Assembly: GCF_039522605.1 (NCBI RefSeq)
Contig: NZ_BAAADS010000025.1
Coordinates: 1 to 64,000 of the forward strand
Direction: 5' to 3'
DNA: 64,000 nucleotides
DNA from: Lentibacillus siamensis
GTDB taxonomy: Bacteria > Bacillota > Bacilli > Bacillales > Amphibacillaceae
Part shown: positions 41,062-50,600 of the stretch, one piece after another
Layout: each line of letters starts with the position of its first letter
Position numbering within the stretch: position 1 is the stretch's first letter
Notes under the pieces: model-generated
Seen by the model: the letters and a program-made list of their open reading frames with translations, nothing else
Databases searched by the model: none
What the model was told of the DNA's origin: nothing
Translations under genes and position numbers: made by a program

Positions 41062-41274
41062 ATGCGTTCATTTTACCATTATATGATGACTTATCGGGGA
41101 AAGAAGCAAGCTGATGCTAAAAGCAATTTGGCCGATTGGATGTTCTATGATCATGACTTTCCGAAACATTCAACGGACTATGATGAAATCAGCAACTATC
41201 TTGAATGGAACAGCCCGTTCACAAATGCTTTGCAGGTCTTTGACGAACTCTGGGATGACTATAATAATGACTGA
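41062..41274 (+). CDS. YozE-like SAM-fold protein
   Basis: 70 residues starting MRSFYHYMMTYRGK and continuing LADWMFYDHDFPKHS, YLEWNSPFTNALQVFDELW: the YozE_SAM_like family of Bacilli. Function unknown. ATG at 41062 follows GAGGTG; an in-frame ATG lies 9 bases earlier. Confidence 0.88.
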   Translation: MRSFYHYMMTYRGKKQADAKSNLADWMFYDHDFPKHSTDYDEISNYLEWNSPFTNALQVFDELWDDYNND

Positions 41275-41844
41275 TTTATTTAAGAGGTTGGGACAAATCA
41301 GAAAGTGAGATCAAAAGCCGAACGATTCAAGGGAATAGCGTAGGAAATATACGTATATTCCAGCGGGAGAAAAGGCCTAGATGAGACCCCGCAGTGCGTA
41401 AGCACGAGGAGGACTCAACAGCCGCCCGCGGTAAAGAAGACACAGCGAAAGTGATTTTCTTGATCTGATGTCGCACTTATGCTCGAAAGTGAAAGCGGAG
41501 TATATTTCCAGAGCGGCTGAACCTATCACGTTAATTCGTCTTTTCTTTTGACAAAACACTTTTTGTCCCAGCCTCTTCATTATTAAAAAAACAAAATTAA
41601 ACAAACGTTTGATTAAGTGATGCAACATGATGTTTTATAATAGGAAGACAACTTCTGTCAGAATTCGTCATTATACGTTAAATAAACGTTTGAATATGTA
41701 GTTTTTTGCGGTTGCCCGGGAAATATTAACAGAATTATTGGTCAAATACATTGTATTTCACTTGCTGATGCACGGTGATAGCCTACACTATTTCGTGTTT
41801 ATTACGTACAATAACCTAGAATATAAATCGCGAAAAGAGGGATT
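41275..41844. other. Gene-free stretch with IR-bounded element and two palindromes
   Basis: Holds the element at 41282-41577 and, beyond it, AAACGTTTGA twice (about 41603 and 41683). These could be a pair of regulator sites upstream of the VrrA/YqfQ-like gene. No gene supported. Confidence 0.45.
41282..41577. mobile_element. Element with 16-base terminal inverted repeats (MITE-like)
   Basis: The ends AAGAGGTTGGGACAAA (41282-41297) and TTTGTCCCAGCCTCTT (41562-41577) are inverted repeats with one mismatch, about 296 bases apart. The interior has more G+C (GAGACCCCGCAGTGCGTAAG, GGAGGACTCAACAGCC) and no gene. Resembles the GAGGCTGGGACAAA-type elements common between genes in Bacillales. Probably non-autonomous; no clear target-site duplication is visible. 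Confidence 0.7.
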
Positions 41845-42243
41845 ATGATGGTATGGCCAATGCAGCAGCAACCCGAGAGAAATTATATTGGAAATTTTCC
41901 GTTTGACCAGCAAATGCCACCGGATAACAGAATGAATCGAATGATGCCTGCCCAAAAGATACAAAGTTTCCTTTCACCTGAACGGATCGGTACGATAACA
42001 AATACACTGACTAAAGTTCAGCAGGTTCTAAAAACGGTCGAAAATGCTGCACCAATTATCCAACAGTATGGTCCAATGGTTAAAAATCTCCCGATGATGT
42101 TCAAAATCATGAAGGCATTAAAGGAAAACGATGGTACGGAGGTTGATGAGGATGAAAGCATGGCAGAAAATATGGAAGAGGAGTCCTTTCATGAGGATGA
42201 AGCGGAATTTACGGGAAGCTCCCAACCGAAATTGTTTATTTAG
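41845..42243 (+). CDS. VrrA/YqfQ family protein
   Basis: 132 residues: a Gln/Pro/Met-rich N-terminus (MQQQPERNYIG, FDQQMPPDNRMNRMMP), a helical core (TLTKVQQVLKTVENAAPIIQ, YGPMVKNLPMMFKIMKALKE) and an acidic tail. The core matches the YqfQ/VrrA family of Bacillus spore-formers. Function unknown. Confidence 0.7.
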   Translation: MMVWPMQQQPERNYIGNFPFDQQMPPDNRMNRMMPAQKIQSFLSPERIGTITNTLTKVQQVLKTVENAAPIIQQYGPMVKNLPMMFKIMKALKENDGTEVDEDESMAENMEEESFHEDEAEFTGSSQPKLFI

Positions 42244-42338
42244 TTTAGATTTCCAGGCACACAACTTGATTTTTTAACCAAAAAACGAAAAAATAAAGAT
42301 ATACGCAATAAGTAATAAATGATGGAGGTTCGTGATAC

Positions 42339-43298
42339 ATGGATTCTCAAATAAAACATGCAACTTTTGCCGGCGGGTGTTTCTGGTGTATGGTTGAACC
42401 TTTCGATCAGCGACCAGGTATTGTAAATATCACTTCCGGTTATACAGGAGGCACGGTAGCCAACCCAACTTACGAACAGGTATGTTCTGATACAACAGGT
42501 CATGTGGAAGCAGTACAGATTGCTTTTTATCCGGAAGTCATGCCATATGAGCAGTTAGTTGAGACGTTTTGGCAGCAGATTGACCCAACCGATGCAGGCG
42601 GACAATTTAATGACCGGGGAGAACCATACCAGACCGCTATTTTTTACCATGATGAACAGCAAAAAAAGATTGCGGAAGCATCCAAGGAACGACTGGAGAA
42701 GAGCGGAAAGTTTTCCAAACCAATTGTCACTCCGGTCCTACCGGCGAAAACATTTTATGAAGCTGAAGAGAATCATCAGGATTACTATAAGAAACAGCCA
42801 TTTCATTATAAATTATATAAAAAGGGATCAGGAAGGGAGGACTTTATCATGAAAAACTGGCGACAAACACCGGATAAAAAAGATTTGAAGAAACGCCTTA
42901 CACCCATTCAATATGCTGTGACACAGGAGAACGGCACCGAACGGCCGTTTGAAAATGAATATTGGAATAAGAAATCTGATGGCATTTATGTTGACATCGT
43001 TTCCGGTAATGTCCTATTCTCTTCCTTGGATAAATTCGAGTCTGACTGTGGTTGGCCAAGCTTTTCCAAACCAATCGACCCATATCAGGTTACGGAAAAT
43101 ACCGATACCACTCACGGAATGATTCGGACGGAGGTTCGGAGCAAACATGCTGATTCACATCTTGGGCATGTTTTTGAGGATGGACCGAAAGACAGGGGAG
43201 GATTGCGCTACTGCATGAATTCTGCCGCAATGCGATTTATTCCAAAAGAAGAATTGGAACAGGAAGGGTATGGTGAATACCTAAAATTATTTAATTAG
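42339..43298 (+). CDS. msrAB: Peptide methionine sulfoxide reductase MsrA-MsrB fusion
   Basis: 319 residues. N-terminal MsrA (active C14 in AGGCFWCMVE, about 1-155) reduces the S form of methionine sulfoxide; C-terminal MsrB (about 170-319; SDCGWPSFSKP, HLGHVFEDGP, active Cys in RYCMNSAAMRF) reduces the R form. The MsrB part lacks the usual CxxC zinc pairs. Repairs oxidised proteins. Confidence 0.94.
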   Translation: MDSQIKHATFAGGCFWCMVEPFDQRPGIVNITSGYTGGTVANPTYEQVCSDTTGHVEAVQIAFYPEVMPYEQLVETFWQQIDPTDAGGQFNDRGEPYQTAIFYHDEQQKKIAEASKERLEKSGKFSKPIVTPVLPAKTFYEAEENHQDYYKKQPFHYKLYKKGSGREDFIMKNWRQTPDKKDLKKRLTPIQYAVTQENGTERPFENEYWNKKSDGIYVDIVSGNVLFSSLDKFESDCGWPSFSKPIDPYQVTENTDTTHGMIRTEVRSKHADSHLGHVFEDGPKDRGGLRYCMNSAAMRFIPKEELEQEGYGEYLKLFN

Positions 43299-43327
43299 AC
43301 TATTTCACAATATGCAGGAGGATACAG

Positions 43328-43534
43328 ATGATTCACATCAATTGGGAAAATCGCCAAACGGTTAAACAAGTGGAATGTATACATGCTGACGCAAAGAAGT
43401 TTATTGTTCATAATAAACTGACCCCAGGTAAACAATATGATGTAAAAAATGAAACGGACGAATTTTACTTTATCATTGATAACAGCAATCGCGTCGGTGG
43501 ATTTTACAAAGATTATTTTAAAGAAATAAACTAG
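43328..43534 (+). CDS. DUF6501-like small protein
   Basis: 68-residue soluble protein: MIHINWENRQTVKQVECIHA, YDVKNETDEFYFIIDNSNRVG and GGFYKDYFKE. Conserved in Bacillaceae (DUF6501 type, from memory). Beta-rich, SH3-like pattern. Function unknown. Starts 30 bases after msrAB. Confidence 0.7.
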   Translation: MIHINWENRQTVKQVECIHADAKKFIVHNKLTPGKQYDVKNETDEFYFIIDNSNRVGGFYKDYFKEIN

Positions 43535-43537
43535 GAT

Positions 43538-43567
43538 AAATAGCAGGCATTAAGACCTGCTATTTTT
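43538..43567 (+). terminator. Terminator after DUF6501-like gene
   Basis: AAATAGCAGG and CCTGCTATTTTT: perfect 10-base stem, 8-base loop, T run. Confidence 0.92.
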
Positions 43568-43572
43568 GTTTG

Positions 43573-43654
43573 CAGATAAAAAAGTATAAAACTTTCTTAC
43601 TGCATAAGTGCAACTATGGCTGTCACCTAAAGGCTTGGTGACAACCAAGTTTTC
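43573..43654 (+). repeat. Two-hairpin repeat, copy 1
   Basis: Hairpin one: GCAGATAAAAAAGT with ACTTTCTTACTGC. Hairpin two: AACTATGGCTGTCACC with GGTGACAACCAAGTT. An inverted copy lies at 47241-47322. It lies between a terminator and the histidine phosphatase gene. Confidence 0.75.
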
Positions 43655-43771
43655 TAATAATTTTTATTCAAAAATTGTTTTATATCCTACCTATTAATGC
43701 TATACTTATATTATTATTTTCAAAATATTGAATAGGTTCCATCTAAACTACTGGAGAGGAGCTGGATCATC

Positions 43772-44323
43772 TTGAAAAATTTAATTATAGTCCGACACTG
43801 TTTGGCTGATGGTCAGCACAAAGATTCACCACTGACAGACGTTGGAATGAGGCAGGCGCATCTGTTGTCGGTATTCTTGGCAGAAAATGAATTCGCAATT
43901 GATAAAATCATTTCCAGTCCTTATCTGCGGGCAATTGAAAGCATCCGGCCTTATGCTGAAAAAAAAGATTTAACAATTAACACCGATGATCGGCTGCAGG
44001 AACGTATATTAAGCAATGAACCAGTAGACGACTGGATGGAAGTACTCGAACAATCCTTCTCAGACCCGAATTTTAGACTTCCCGGGGGAGAATCCGGAAA
44101 TGATGTTATGAAACGGACAAATGAACTGATTAATAATTTGCGTTCCGAACCAGATATTTCAAATGTATTACTGGTCAGTCACGGGAACCTTATTGCACTT
44201 CTGTTAAGCAGATTTAATCCGGACTTTGGATTTGAGGGATGGAAAAACCTGCAAAACCCGGATGTTTTCCTGATTAATTTGGAAGAAAAGAATCACATTG
44301 TTAAAAGTTTGTGGTCTAATTAA
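43772..44323 (+). CDS. Histidine phosphatase family protein
   Basis: 183 residues, branch 1 of the histidine phosphatase superfamily. The catalytic motif reads LIIVRHCLADGQ (RHC in place of the usual RHG), with a second His in LLVSHGNLIALLL and Arg in SSPYLRAIES. The substrate is probably a small phosphate ester. TTG start. Its 3' end overlaps the convergent peptidase gene by four bases. Confidence 0.85.
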   Translation: MKNLIIVRHCLADGQHKDSPLTDVGMRQAHLLSVFLAENEFAIDKIISSPYLRAIESIRPYAEKKDLTINTDDRLQERILSNEPVDDWMEVLEQSFSDPNFRLPGGESGNDVMKRTNELINNLRSEPDISNVLLVSHGNLIALLLSRFNPDFGFEGWKNLQNPDVFLINLEEKNHIVKSLWSN

Positions 44324-45516
44324 AATGACATGTACAGATTGGCCAGCATTATTCCCAAGCTTTCCTGGTATATTTCCTCAAATTGTGCAAATGGCAGCGG
44401 GTTAACGCCAGTTCCCAACTCGATTGTAAAGCCTGGCTGCCTGAAATCCTGTATATACCAATCTTTATATCCGGCATAATTGTCAATATATCTAACCTGT
44501 TTATAACCGCTTACACGAGCGTATTCATTTACGATAACCTCGGAAATGGGGGGCTCCAATCCTTCAATCCCCCAATAGATTTCTTCCCCCTGCGTATGAA
44601 ATGCGTTTAACCGCAAAAAATTCCTATCATTTGCTAAATTAGCCATGGCAATTGATTCCGGTTCGGATAAAGGGTGTAATCCGGGATAATCTCTTGGTTG
44701 TGGGGAATCCGGCTTGCGTTCAGCTTCAATCTGCCAGAGAGCCGGGAATTGATTATTCAAATCGACCCCTTTAATATTGGCTTTCCAATTCGTAAAGTCA
44801 TTGCTCTGATCATTCATTGCCAATACTTTTTCCTGGAAATTCCCTGCTGATGATGCACCGTTTAGTACAAGGTTTACCCCATCCGGATTTACCATGGGAA
44901 CAATTGACAAGGTTGTTTCATTAAATAATGGAAGCATTTTTAAATTGCGTATGGGGCGATTATTTGTAATAGCAAGTACATATTCATTCACAAACCGCAT
45001 GATCGTTGAAGTTGTAATCCACTCATTTGCGTGAAAAGAACCATCTATATGAACTTGTTTATTGCCGCTTCCAATCTGCAGTTCAACAAGGTCTTTTCCC
45101 ATAACCGAATTGCCTATGGATTGCCTGCCTATAAAGGGATACACTTCCAAAAGACTATTAATGTCGGTTTCCATTTTATTGAATGTATAACGGTCAAAAT
45201 TAGAAATCAGCATCTGATTAACACGTTCTGGAATACGAATGGTTTGCCCAATCTGCAAGTTATCAGCATCAATCGATGGGTTTGCCAATTCAAGCATTTC
45301 AACTGGAATGTTGTATTGGTTTGCCAGTTTCCAAAAAGTATCGTTAACTGTAATCATATGATTATTGCTCCGGTATCCCGGAATTTGTACACGCTGTCCT
45401 GCAGTTAGTTGTTTAGGATTGGTTTGCTGGTTGGACTGTTCAATTAAAACAAGAGGTATGTCAAACAGTTGACTGTAGTACCAGAATGTATCGCCAGGAC
45501 GTATTAACACTTCCAT
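44320..45516 (-). CDS. LysM-M14 gamma-D-glutamyl-meso-DAP peptidase
   Basis: 398 residues: two LysM domains (about 1-45 and 51-98) and an M14 zinc carboxypeptidase domain (about 105-398). Zinc ligands appear in HIDGSFHANEW (HxxE type) and NAFHTQGEE; the catalytic Glu is in GFTIELGTG. Similar to endopeptidase I of Bacillus, which cuts gamma-D-Glu-DAP bonds during sporulation or germination. I prefer the ATG at 45516, 9 bases after AGGAG, over the one at 45522. Confidence 0.9.
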   Translation of the reverse strand: MEVLIRPGDTFWYYSQLFDIPLVLIEQSNQQTNPKQLTAGQRVQIPGYRSNNHMITVNDTFWKLANQYNIPVEMLELANPSIDADNLQIGQTIRIPERVNQMLISNFDRYTFNKMETDINSLLEVYPFIGRQSIGNSVMGKDLVELQIGSGNKQVHIDGSFHANEWITTSTIMRFVNEYVLAITNNRPIRNLKMLPLFNETTLSIVPMVNPDGVNLVLNGASSAGNFQEKVLAMNDQSNDFTNWKANIKGVDLNNQFPALWQIEAERKPDSPQPRDYPGLHPLSEPESIAMANLANDRNFLRLNAFHTQGEEIYWGIEGLEPPISEVIVNEYARVSGYKQVRYIDNYAGYKDWYIQDFRQPGFTIELGTGVNPLPFAQFEEIYQESLGIMLANLYMSF

Positions 45517-45662
45517 CTGCATTCGCTCCTCTTTTCCTCGATATAATAAATAGTATGTATGGACAATTGACTATGTGTATTTAGGTTGAAACAATTAGTG
45601 ATTTTAGATAGTATTATTATATATTCAATGATAGTGCTCGCTATTCGAAGGAGGAGATTTAT

Positions 45663-45902
45663 TTGGCATTTGTCATTACATCACCATGTAAAAATGAAAA
45701 ATCAGGCGAATGTGTTGAAGTTTGTCCTGTAGATTGCATAGAAGAAGGCAAAGATATGTTTTACATTGATCCGGATATCTGTATTGATTGTGGCGCGTGT
45801 GAAGCTGTCTGTCCCGTTGAAGCCATATATATGGAAGATGAAGTACCTGAAGAGGAAAATGAATACATCGCATTGAATCGTAAGTTTTATGAAGAAAATT
45901 AG
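45663..45902 (+). CDS. Ferredoxin, 7Fe/8Fe bacterial type
   Basis: 79 residues. Cluster ligands CKNEKSGECVEVCPVDC and CIDCGACEAVCP; the first set with its wide spacing suggests a [3Fe-4S] plus [4Fe-4S] ferredoxin. Acidic C-terminus. TTG start after GGAGGAG. General electron carrier. Confidence 0.93.
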   Translation: MAFVITSPCKNEKSGECVEVCPVDCIEEGKDMFYIDPDICIDCGACEAVCPVEAIYMEDEVPEEENEYIALNRKFYEEN

Positions 45903-45912
45903 CCATAAAACG

Positions 45913-45947
45913 AAGCCGCTGTCTGTTATAGATTGCGGCTTTATTTT
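45913..45947. terminator. Terminator between ferredoxin and acylphosphatase genes
   Basis: AAGCCGC and GCGGCTT stem followed by TATTTT; serves the ferredoxin gene and could serve both convergent genes. Confidence 0.8.
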
Positions 45948-46210
45948 ATGAAGAAGTTTGAGAACCCTTCTTCTGTATTGTATTTGTTCACATTTGTTTG
46001 GTTCACTTTTATAAATTGATTAAATCCTGCTTTCATATCTTCCAAAAAGCGCTCAATCTTTTGTTCGGAACCCTCCACTTTAAGTTCAACACTTCCATCG
46101 GCTTTGTTTTGAACCCAACCTGTCAAATTATATTGTGCAGCTTGCTGTTGTGTGGAATACCTGAATCCAACCCCCTGTACACGGCCCGTAACTATAATAT
46201 GTGCCAACAT
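45941..46210 (-). CDS. Acylphosphatase
   Basis: About 89 residues, alpha/beta sandwich. Signatures AHIIVTGRVQGVGFRYST (phosphate-binding loop and catalytic Arg) and LTGWVQNKADGSVELKVEG (catalytic Asn). Hydrolyses acyl phosphates. I chose the ATG at 46210, after GAGGTG. Confidence 0.93.
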   Translation of the reverse strand: MLAHIIVTGRVQGVGFRYSTQQQAAQYNLTGWVQNKADGSVELKVEGSEQKIERFLEDMKAGFNQFIKVNQTNVNKYNTEEGFSNFFIK

Positions 46211-46311
46211 TTTTATCACCTCTGTATACTATTCTATTACCGTCTGAAAACAGTTTAAAACAATGATTTTATAAAAAACATGAATTTATGACAAATATCG
46301 TACGAATTCTG

Positions 46312-46350
46312 TGTGATAATTATCACATAACTGCCAATCTTCACTATAAT
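46312..46350 (+). promoter_or_regulatory. FNR-dependent promoter
   Basis: TGTGATAATTATCACA (46312-46327) is a perfect FNR box (TGTGA-N6-TCACA). TATAAT (46345-46350) lies so that the box centre is about 38-41 bases before transcription start, the class II activation position. It precedes the hemerythrin gene and probably the nar block, so anaerobic induction is expected. Confidence 0.85.
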
Positions 46351-46457
46351 TTATTGTTCATTAATTTAATGCGTGATAAGCTGAAGATGTAGTAAAAGTA
46401 ACTAATTTCATTATATACAATCTGGAAGAGAATAACAGTTATTGAGGTGAACATTTT

Positions 46458-46880
46458 ATGTCAGGTCCTGCTCTACGAAAAGTTGACAGTCATAGCGCAA
46501 TTCATGAAGCAGCTCTGAACGAAGCTGTTGAATTAACGGAGCTGCTATCTAAACTTCTAAAAGGCGATCACACAGAAAAAGCCGAGGAAATGGCTTACGT
46601 GCTGATTGAGCAGTGGGAATCACGAATACTTCAGCATGCAGATTCAGAGGAAGAGGGACTTTATAAGGAAATTGTTGATGAAAAACCGGAATTACGTGAT
46701 GATATTGTTGCCCTAACAAGAGATCACAATTTACTGCGTATTCTTGTAAATGAAATTAAAGAAACCTTGAAGGAAAGGAATATCAACCAATCTGTCCTTC
46801 AACAGTTTCAGTCATTGATTATTATTGATGAACTCCACAATCAAAAGGAAATGGAAGTACTTCCAGATCATGAGCATTAA
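46458..46880 (+). CDS. Hemerythrin-like HHE domain protein
   Basis: 140 residues, four-helix bundle with candidate iron ligands in DSHSAIHEAAL, ILQHADSEEEGLY, LTRDHNLL and ELHNQKEME. Binds a di-iron site; relatives sense or detoxify oxygen and NO or repair iron-sulfur centres. Located just after an FNR box and before nar genes, so a role under nitrate respiration, perhaps against NO, is plausible. Confidence 0.85.
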   Translation: MSGPALRKVDSHSAIHEAALNEAVELTELLSKLLKGDHTEKAEEMAYVLIEQWESRILQHADSEEEGLYKEIVDEKPELRDDIVALTRDHNLLRILVNEIKETLKERNINQSVLQQFQSLIIIDELHNQKEMEVLPDHEH

Positions 46881-46914
46881 GATTTTAGAATCCAGTGTTG
46901 GAGGTGTGAAATCA

Positions 46915-47229
46915 ATGGAACCGTCCAAAATGGGACCGATGCAATCACTTCGGGTGCTTTTTCCCGATCTCTATCAATTTGTGGTGAATCACCTGGAAGA
47001 GACGCACAATATTCACCCGTACGATGTCCAGGCGCATGCATTAAAGGATCAGAATGGCTATCAGCTGATTTTTCATTTTGGTGAGGGCTATGCACATGAA
47101 GAGTCTAAGTTTTTTACACTTGATTCGATTAAAAACATGGATGCAGAAATAAAAGAATTCACCAAAACAGTCGGAGAGAAATGTAAAGAGGTAATGATAG
47201 CGGATTATTTTAAAATGATGAAAATGTAA
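46915..47229 (+). CDS. Hypothetical protein of the nar neighbourhood
   Basis: 104 residues, soluble: MQSLRVLFPDLYQFVVNHLE, YQLIFHFGEGYAHEESKFFT, KCKEVMIADYFKMMKM. Several His and Met residues. Family not recognised. I chose the ATG at 46915 after GGAGGTG; the longer frame overlaps the hemerythrin gene out of phase. Probably co-transcribed with hemerythrin. Confidence 0.65.
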   Translation: MEPSKMGPMQSLRVLFPDLYQFVVNHLEETHNIHPYDVQAHALKDQNGYQLIFHFGEGYAHEESKFFTLDSIKNMDAEIKEFTKTVGEKCKEVMIADYFKMMKM

Positions 47230-47240
47230 TTACTTACATC

Positions 47241-47322
47241 AGAAACTTGGTTATTACCATGCTCATTGGTGACAGCCATAGTTCCACTTTTGCAGTAAAA
47301 AAGATTATCTTTTCTTACTGCC
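47241..47322 (-). repeat. Two-hairpin repeat, copy 2 (inverted)
   Basis: Inverse complement of the element at 43573. On the plus strand AACTTGGTTATTACC pairs with GGTGACAGCCATAGTT, then GCAGTAAAAAAGAT with ATCTTTTCTTACTGC. Lies between the hypothetical gene and the 96-residue gene before narG. Confidence 0.75.
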
Positions 47323-47340
47323 AGAAAAGGAGCGGACAGC

Positions 47341-47631
47341 ATGTTTTTGTTTGAAAATGAGGCTAGTTTTGTTGATGACCGCGAGGATTTGCTGGCAATA
47401 CTTAAAATGCGATTTGGTGAAATACCACCGGGAATTATTCAGGCTATTTATGATATTAAAGAATATGATGCCATCGAACGGTTAATTCTGGTGGCATCGA
47501 ATGTTCCAAACTTCGAAGTATTTATTGAGGAACTGGAAGAGGGTTCCGGCAGCTTCCGGATATTGGGTGATCGTTTTAATCCAATCCAATCATTTAACGA
47601 AAAAGGTGATTTAAATGATGAAAAAAAGTAA
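47341..47631 (+). CDS. Unknown 96-residue protein overlapping narG
   Basis: Acidic, helical protein. A stretch LLAILKMRFGEIPPGIIQAI followed by IERLILVASNVPNFEVFIEE recalls the short RFG-PP helical repeat of DUF4351-type C-termini, but I do not assign it. ATG after AGGAGCG. Its last 17 bases overlap the narG start, so translation of narG may depend on it. Confidence 0.55.
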   Translation: MFLFENEASFVDDREDLLAILKMRFGEIPPGIIQAIYDIKEYDAIERLILVASNVPNFEVFIEELEEGSGSFRILGDRFNPIQSFNEKGDLNDEKK

Positions 47632-50600
47632 CAAGCTATTCGAAACCCTTAAACATATCCGTCATGGAGAACGGATCAACAATAACTTCACAGAGGAAAG
47701 TCCCCGTCCGCGTGATGCAGAGGATATTTACCGGAGAAGATGGCAGCATGATAAAATTGTCCGGTCGACTCATGGGGTTAACTGCACCGGTTCATGCAGC
47801 TGGAAGATTTATGTGAAAGATGGGATTATTACGTCCGAAACACAACAGACTGATTATCCCAGCACAGGCGATGATTTTCCTGAATACGAACCAAGAGGGT
47901 GCCCGCGGGGTGCGAGTTTCTCCTGGTATACGTACAGTCCCATCCGTGTAAAGTATCCTTATGTCCGCAGCGATTTATATGAACTGTGGAAACAGGAATG
48001 TGAACAGGCAGGCGACCCTGTAAAGGCATGGGAAAACATCACAGGTAACCCTGAAAAACGTGCAAAATATGTCAGTGCACGCGGGAAAGGCGGATTTGTC
48101 CGGGCTACATGGCGAGATATGTGTGAAATTATCGCCAGCGCAGCTATCGTTACGATCAAAAAATACGGACCGGATCGTATTGCTGGTTTCAGCCCTATTC
48201 CTGCCATGTCAATGGTCAGCTATGCAGCCGGAACCCGATTCTTGTCCCTGATCGGAGGGACCATTTTAAGCTTTTACGACTGGTATGCAGACTTACCGCC
48301 TGCATCACCGCAAGTCTGGGGTGAGCAGACAGATGTACCGGAAAGTGCTGATTGGTATAATTCCAAATACTTTATCATTTGGGGAACGAACCTGCCGCAA
48401 ACCCGGACGCCGGATGCGCATTTCATGGTTGAGGCCAGATATAATGGTACGAAGGTTGTTGGGGTAAGCCCTGACTTTGCTGAATATGAAAAGTTCGCTG
48501 ATATTTGGCTGCCTGCCCGTGCCGGAACGGATGCAGCACTGGCCATGGCCATGACACACGTTATTTTAAAAGAATTTTACGTAAATAAAGCAACACCTTA
48601 TTTTAACTCCTATACAAAAAAATACACTGACCTTCCGTTTCTTGTTACGTTAAAAGAAGAGAATGGTGCGTACCGCAGCAACCGTTTCCTTCGTGCATCT
48701 GACTTGAATGACAATCAGACAAAAGGTGAATGGAAAACAATTGTATGGGATGACATCACGAATACGCCTGCAACACCGAATGGCAGTATGGGGTTCCGTT
48801 GGGATAACGACAACAAATGGAATCTGGACCTTGAAAAACGGGATGGAAGCTTTATTGACCCGACATTGTCGTTTATTGATAAATCGGATGATGTGACCAT
48901 GGTCCAATTTCCTTATTTCGCCGAAGAAAATGGGGGAGTCGTGGAAAGAGGCGTTCCTGTCAAACATATTCAAAACAAAAATGGTGAGATGATTAAAGTG
49001 ACGACGGTATATGATCTCATGATGGCACATACAGGTGTTGGCCGCGATTTGCCTGGTGATTACCCAAAAGATTACGATGACCCGAAACCTTATACGCCTG
49101 CCTGGCAGGAAAGCATGACAGGTGTAAATAAACATCACGTTATTAAGGTTGCCAAAGAATTTGCTGATAATGCCGAACGTACAAAAGGAAAATCGATGAT
49201 TGCCATGGGCGGCGGAACAAACCACTGGTATCATAGTGACCAGATTTACCGTGCCATTTTAAACCTTGTCTTATTGACCGGCTCACAAGGAGTTAATGGC
49301 GGTGGTTGGGCACATTACGTTGGCCAGGAAAAAGTACGCCCGCAGGAAGGCTGGCAGCAGGTATCTTTCTCTGGTGACTGGCAAAAGGCATCCCGGCTGC
49401 AAAACGGTACATCCTATTTCTATTTTCATACGGACCAGTACCGTTATGAAACACAATTAAATGAAGCGGAGTCCGCTTGGGGCAATAAGTATGACTCGAT
49501 TCACCCAGCTGATATTAACGCACTTTCAGCGAGACTTGGATGGTTGCCGTCTTATCCGCAGTTTACGCAGAACTCAATCGATATTGTAAAAGAAAGCCGT
49601 GAAAACGGTGCAAATACGGACCAGGAAGTTATCAACGATGTTGTCGAAAAGCTGAAAGAGGACAAACTGGAATGGGCGATTGAAAATCCGGATGACCCCA
49701 GAAACTTTCCAAGGCTTTTCTTTAACTGGCGATCCAATCTTTTGGGTGATAGTGGCAAAGGACACGAATTCTTTGTGAAGCATCTAGTCGGCGGCGACAA
49801 TCAGGTCCTGGCTGAGCCGGAAAATTCCTGGCAGCCGAAAGATGTAAAAGTAACAGAGGAAGCACCGACTGGAAAGGCCGATTTGCTTGTCAGTGTCGAT
49901 TTCAGAATGACCAGTTCCGGTTTGTTTTCGGATATCGTTCTTCCGGCAGCAACCTGGTATGAAAAATTTGATATCAGCAGTACGGATATGCATCCATTTG
50001 TTCACCCGTTCAATGCTGCTATTTCGCCACCATGGGAAGCAAAAAGTGACTGGAACACGTTCAAAGAGATCAGCAAAGTGTTTTCAGAGCTGGCTGAAAA
50101 ACATTTACCAGAAACAGAAGAATTGGTGACATCACCCCTGGCACATGACTCGGAAGATGAGGTTGCTCAACCATTTGGGGAGATAAAAGATTGGCGAAAA
50201 GGTGAAGTGGAAGCTATTCCAGGCAAAACCATGCCAAACATGAAAGTCGTCAGCCGTGATTTTCCGAATACGTATCAGAAAATGACAACCATGGGACCAC
50301 TGATCAAAAAGGGTTACGGTGGAAAAGGGGTCACCATCCCCGGTGAGCCAGTTTACGAAGAATTAGGAAACAGGCTTGGAAAATCCAGACGGGACGGAAT
50401 CGGAAAAGGGAATCCGGATCTGTACACGGACCAACAGGCAATTAATGCGATATTGTTAATGTCCGGTGCAACCAACGGAAAACGTGCAGTTGCCGGCTGG
50501 AAGTCACTCGAAGCGAAAACCGGTCAGAAGCTCGGCGATATTTCAGCTGCAAGAGAAGAAGAAGATCATACATTACGTGATTTAACCATTCAGCCGCGAA

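Noticed and set aside
41603..41692. Operator pair AAACGTTTGA
   Set aside because: Two short palindromes only; no linked regulator and no clear promoter, so noted in the gap description but not called.
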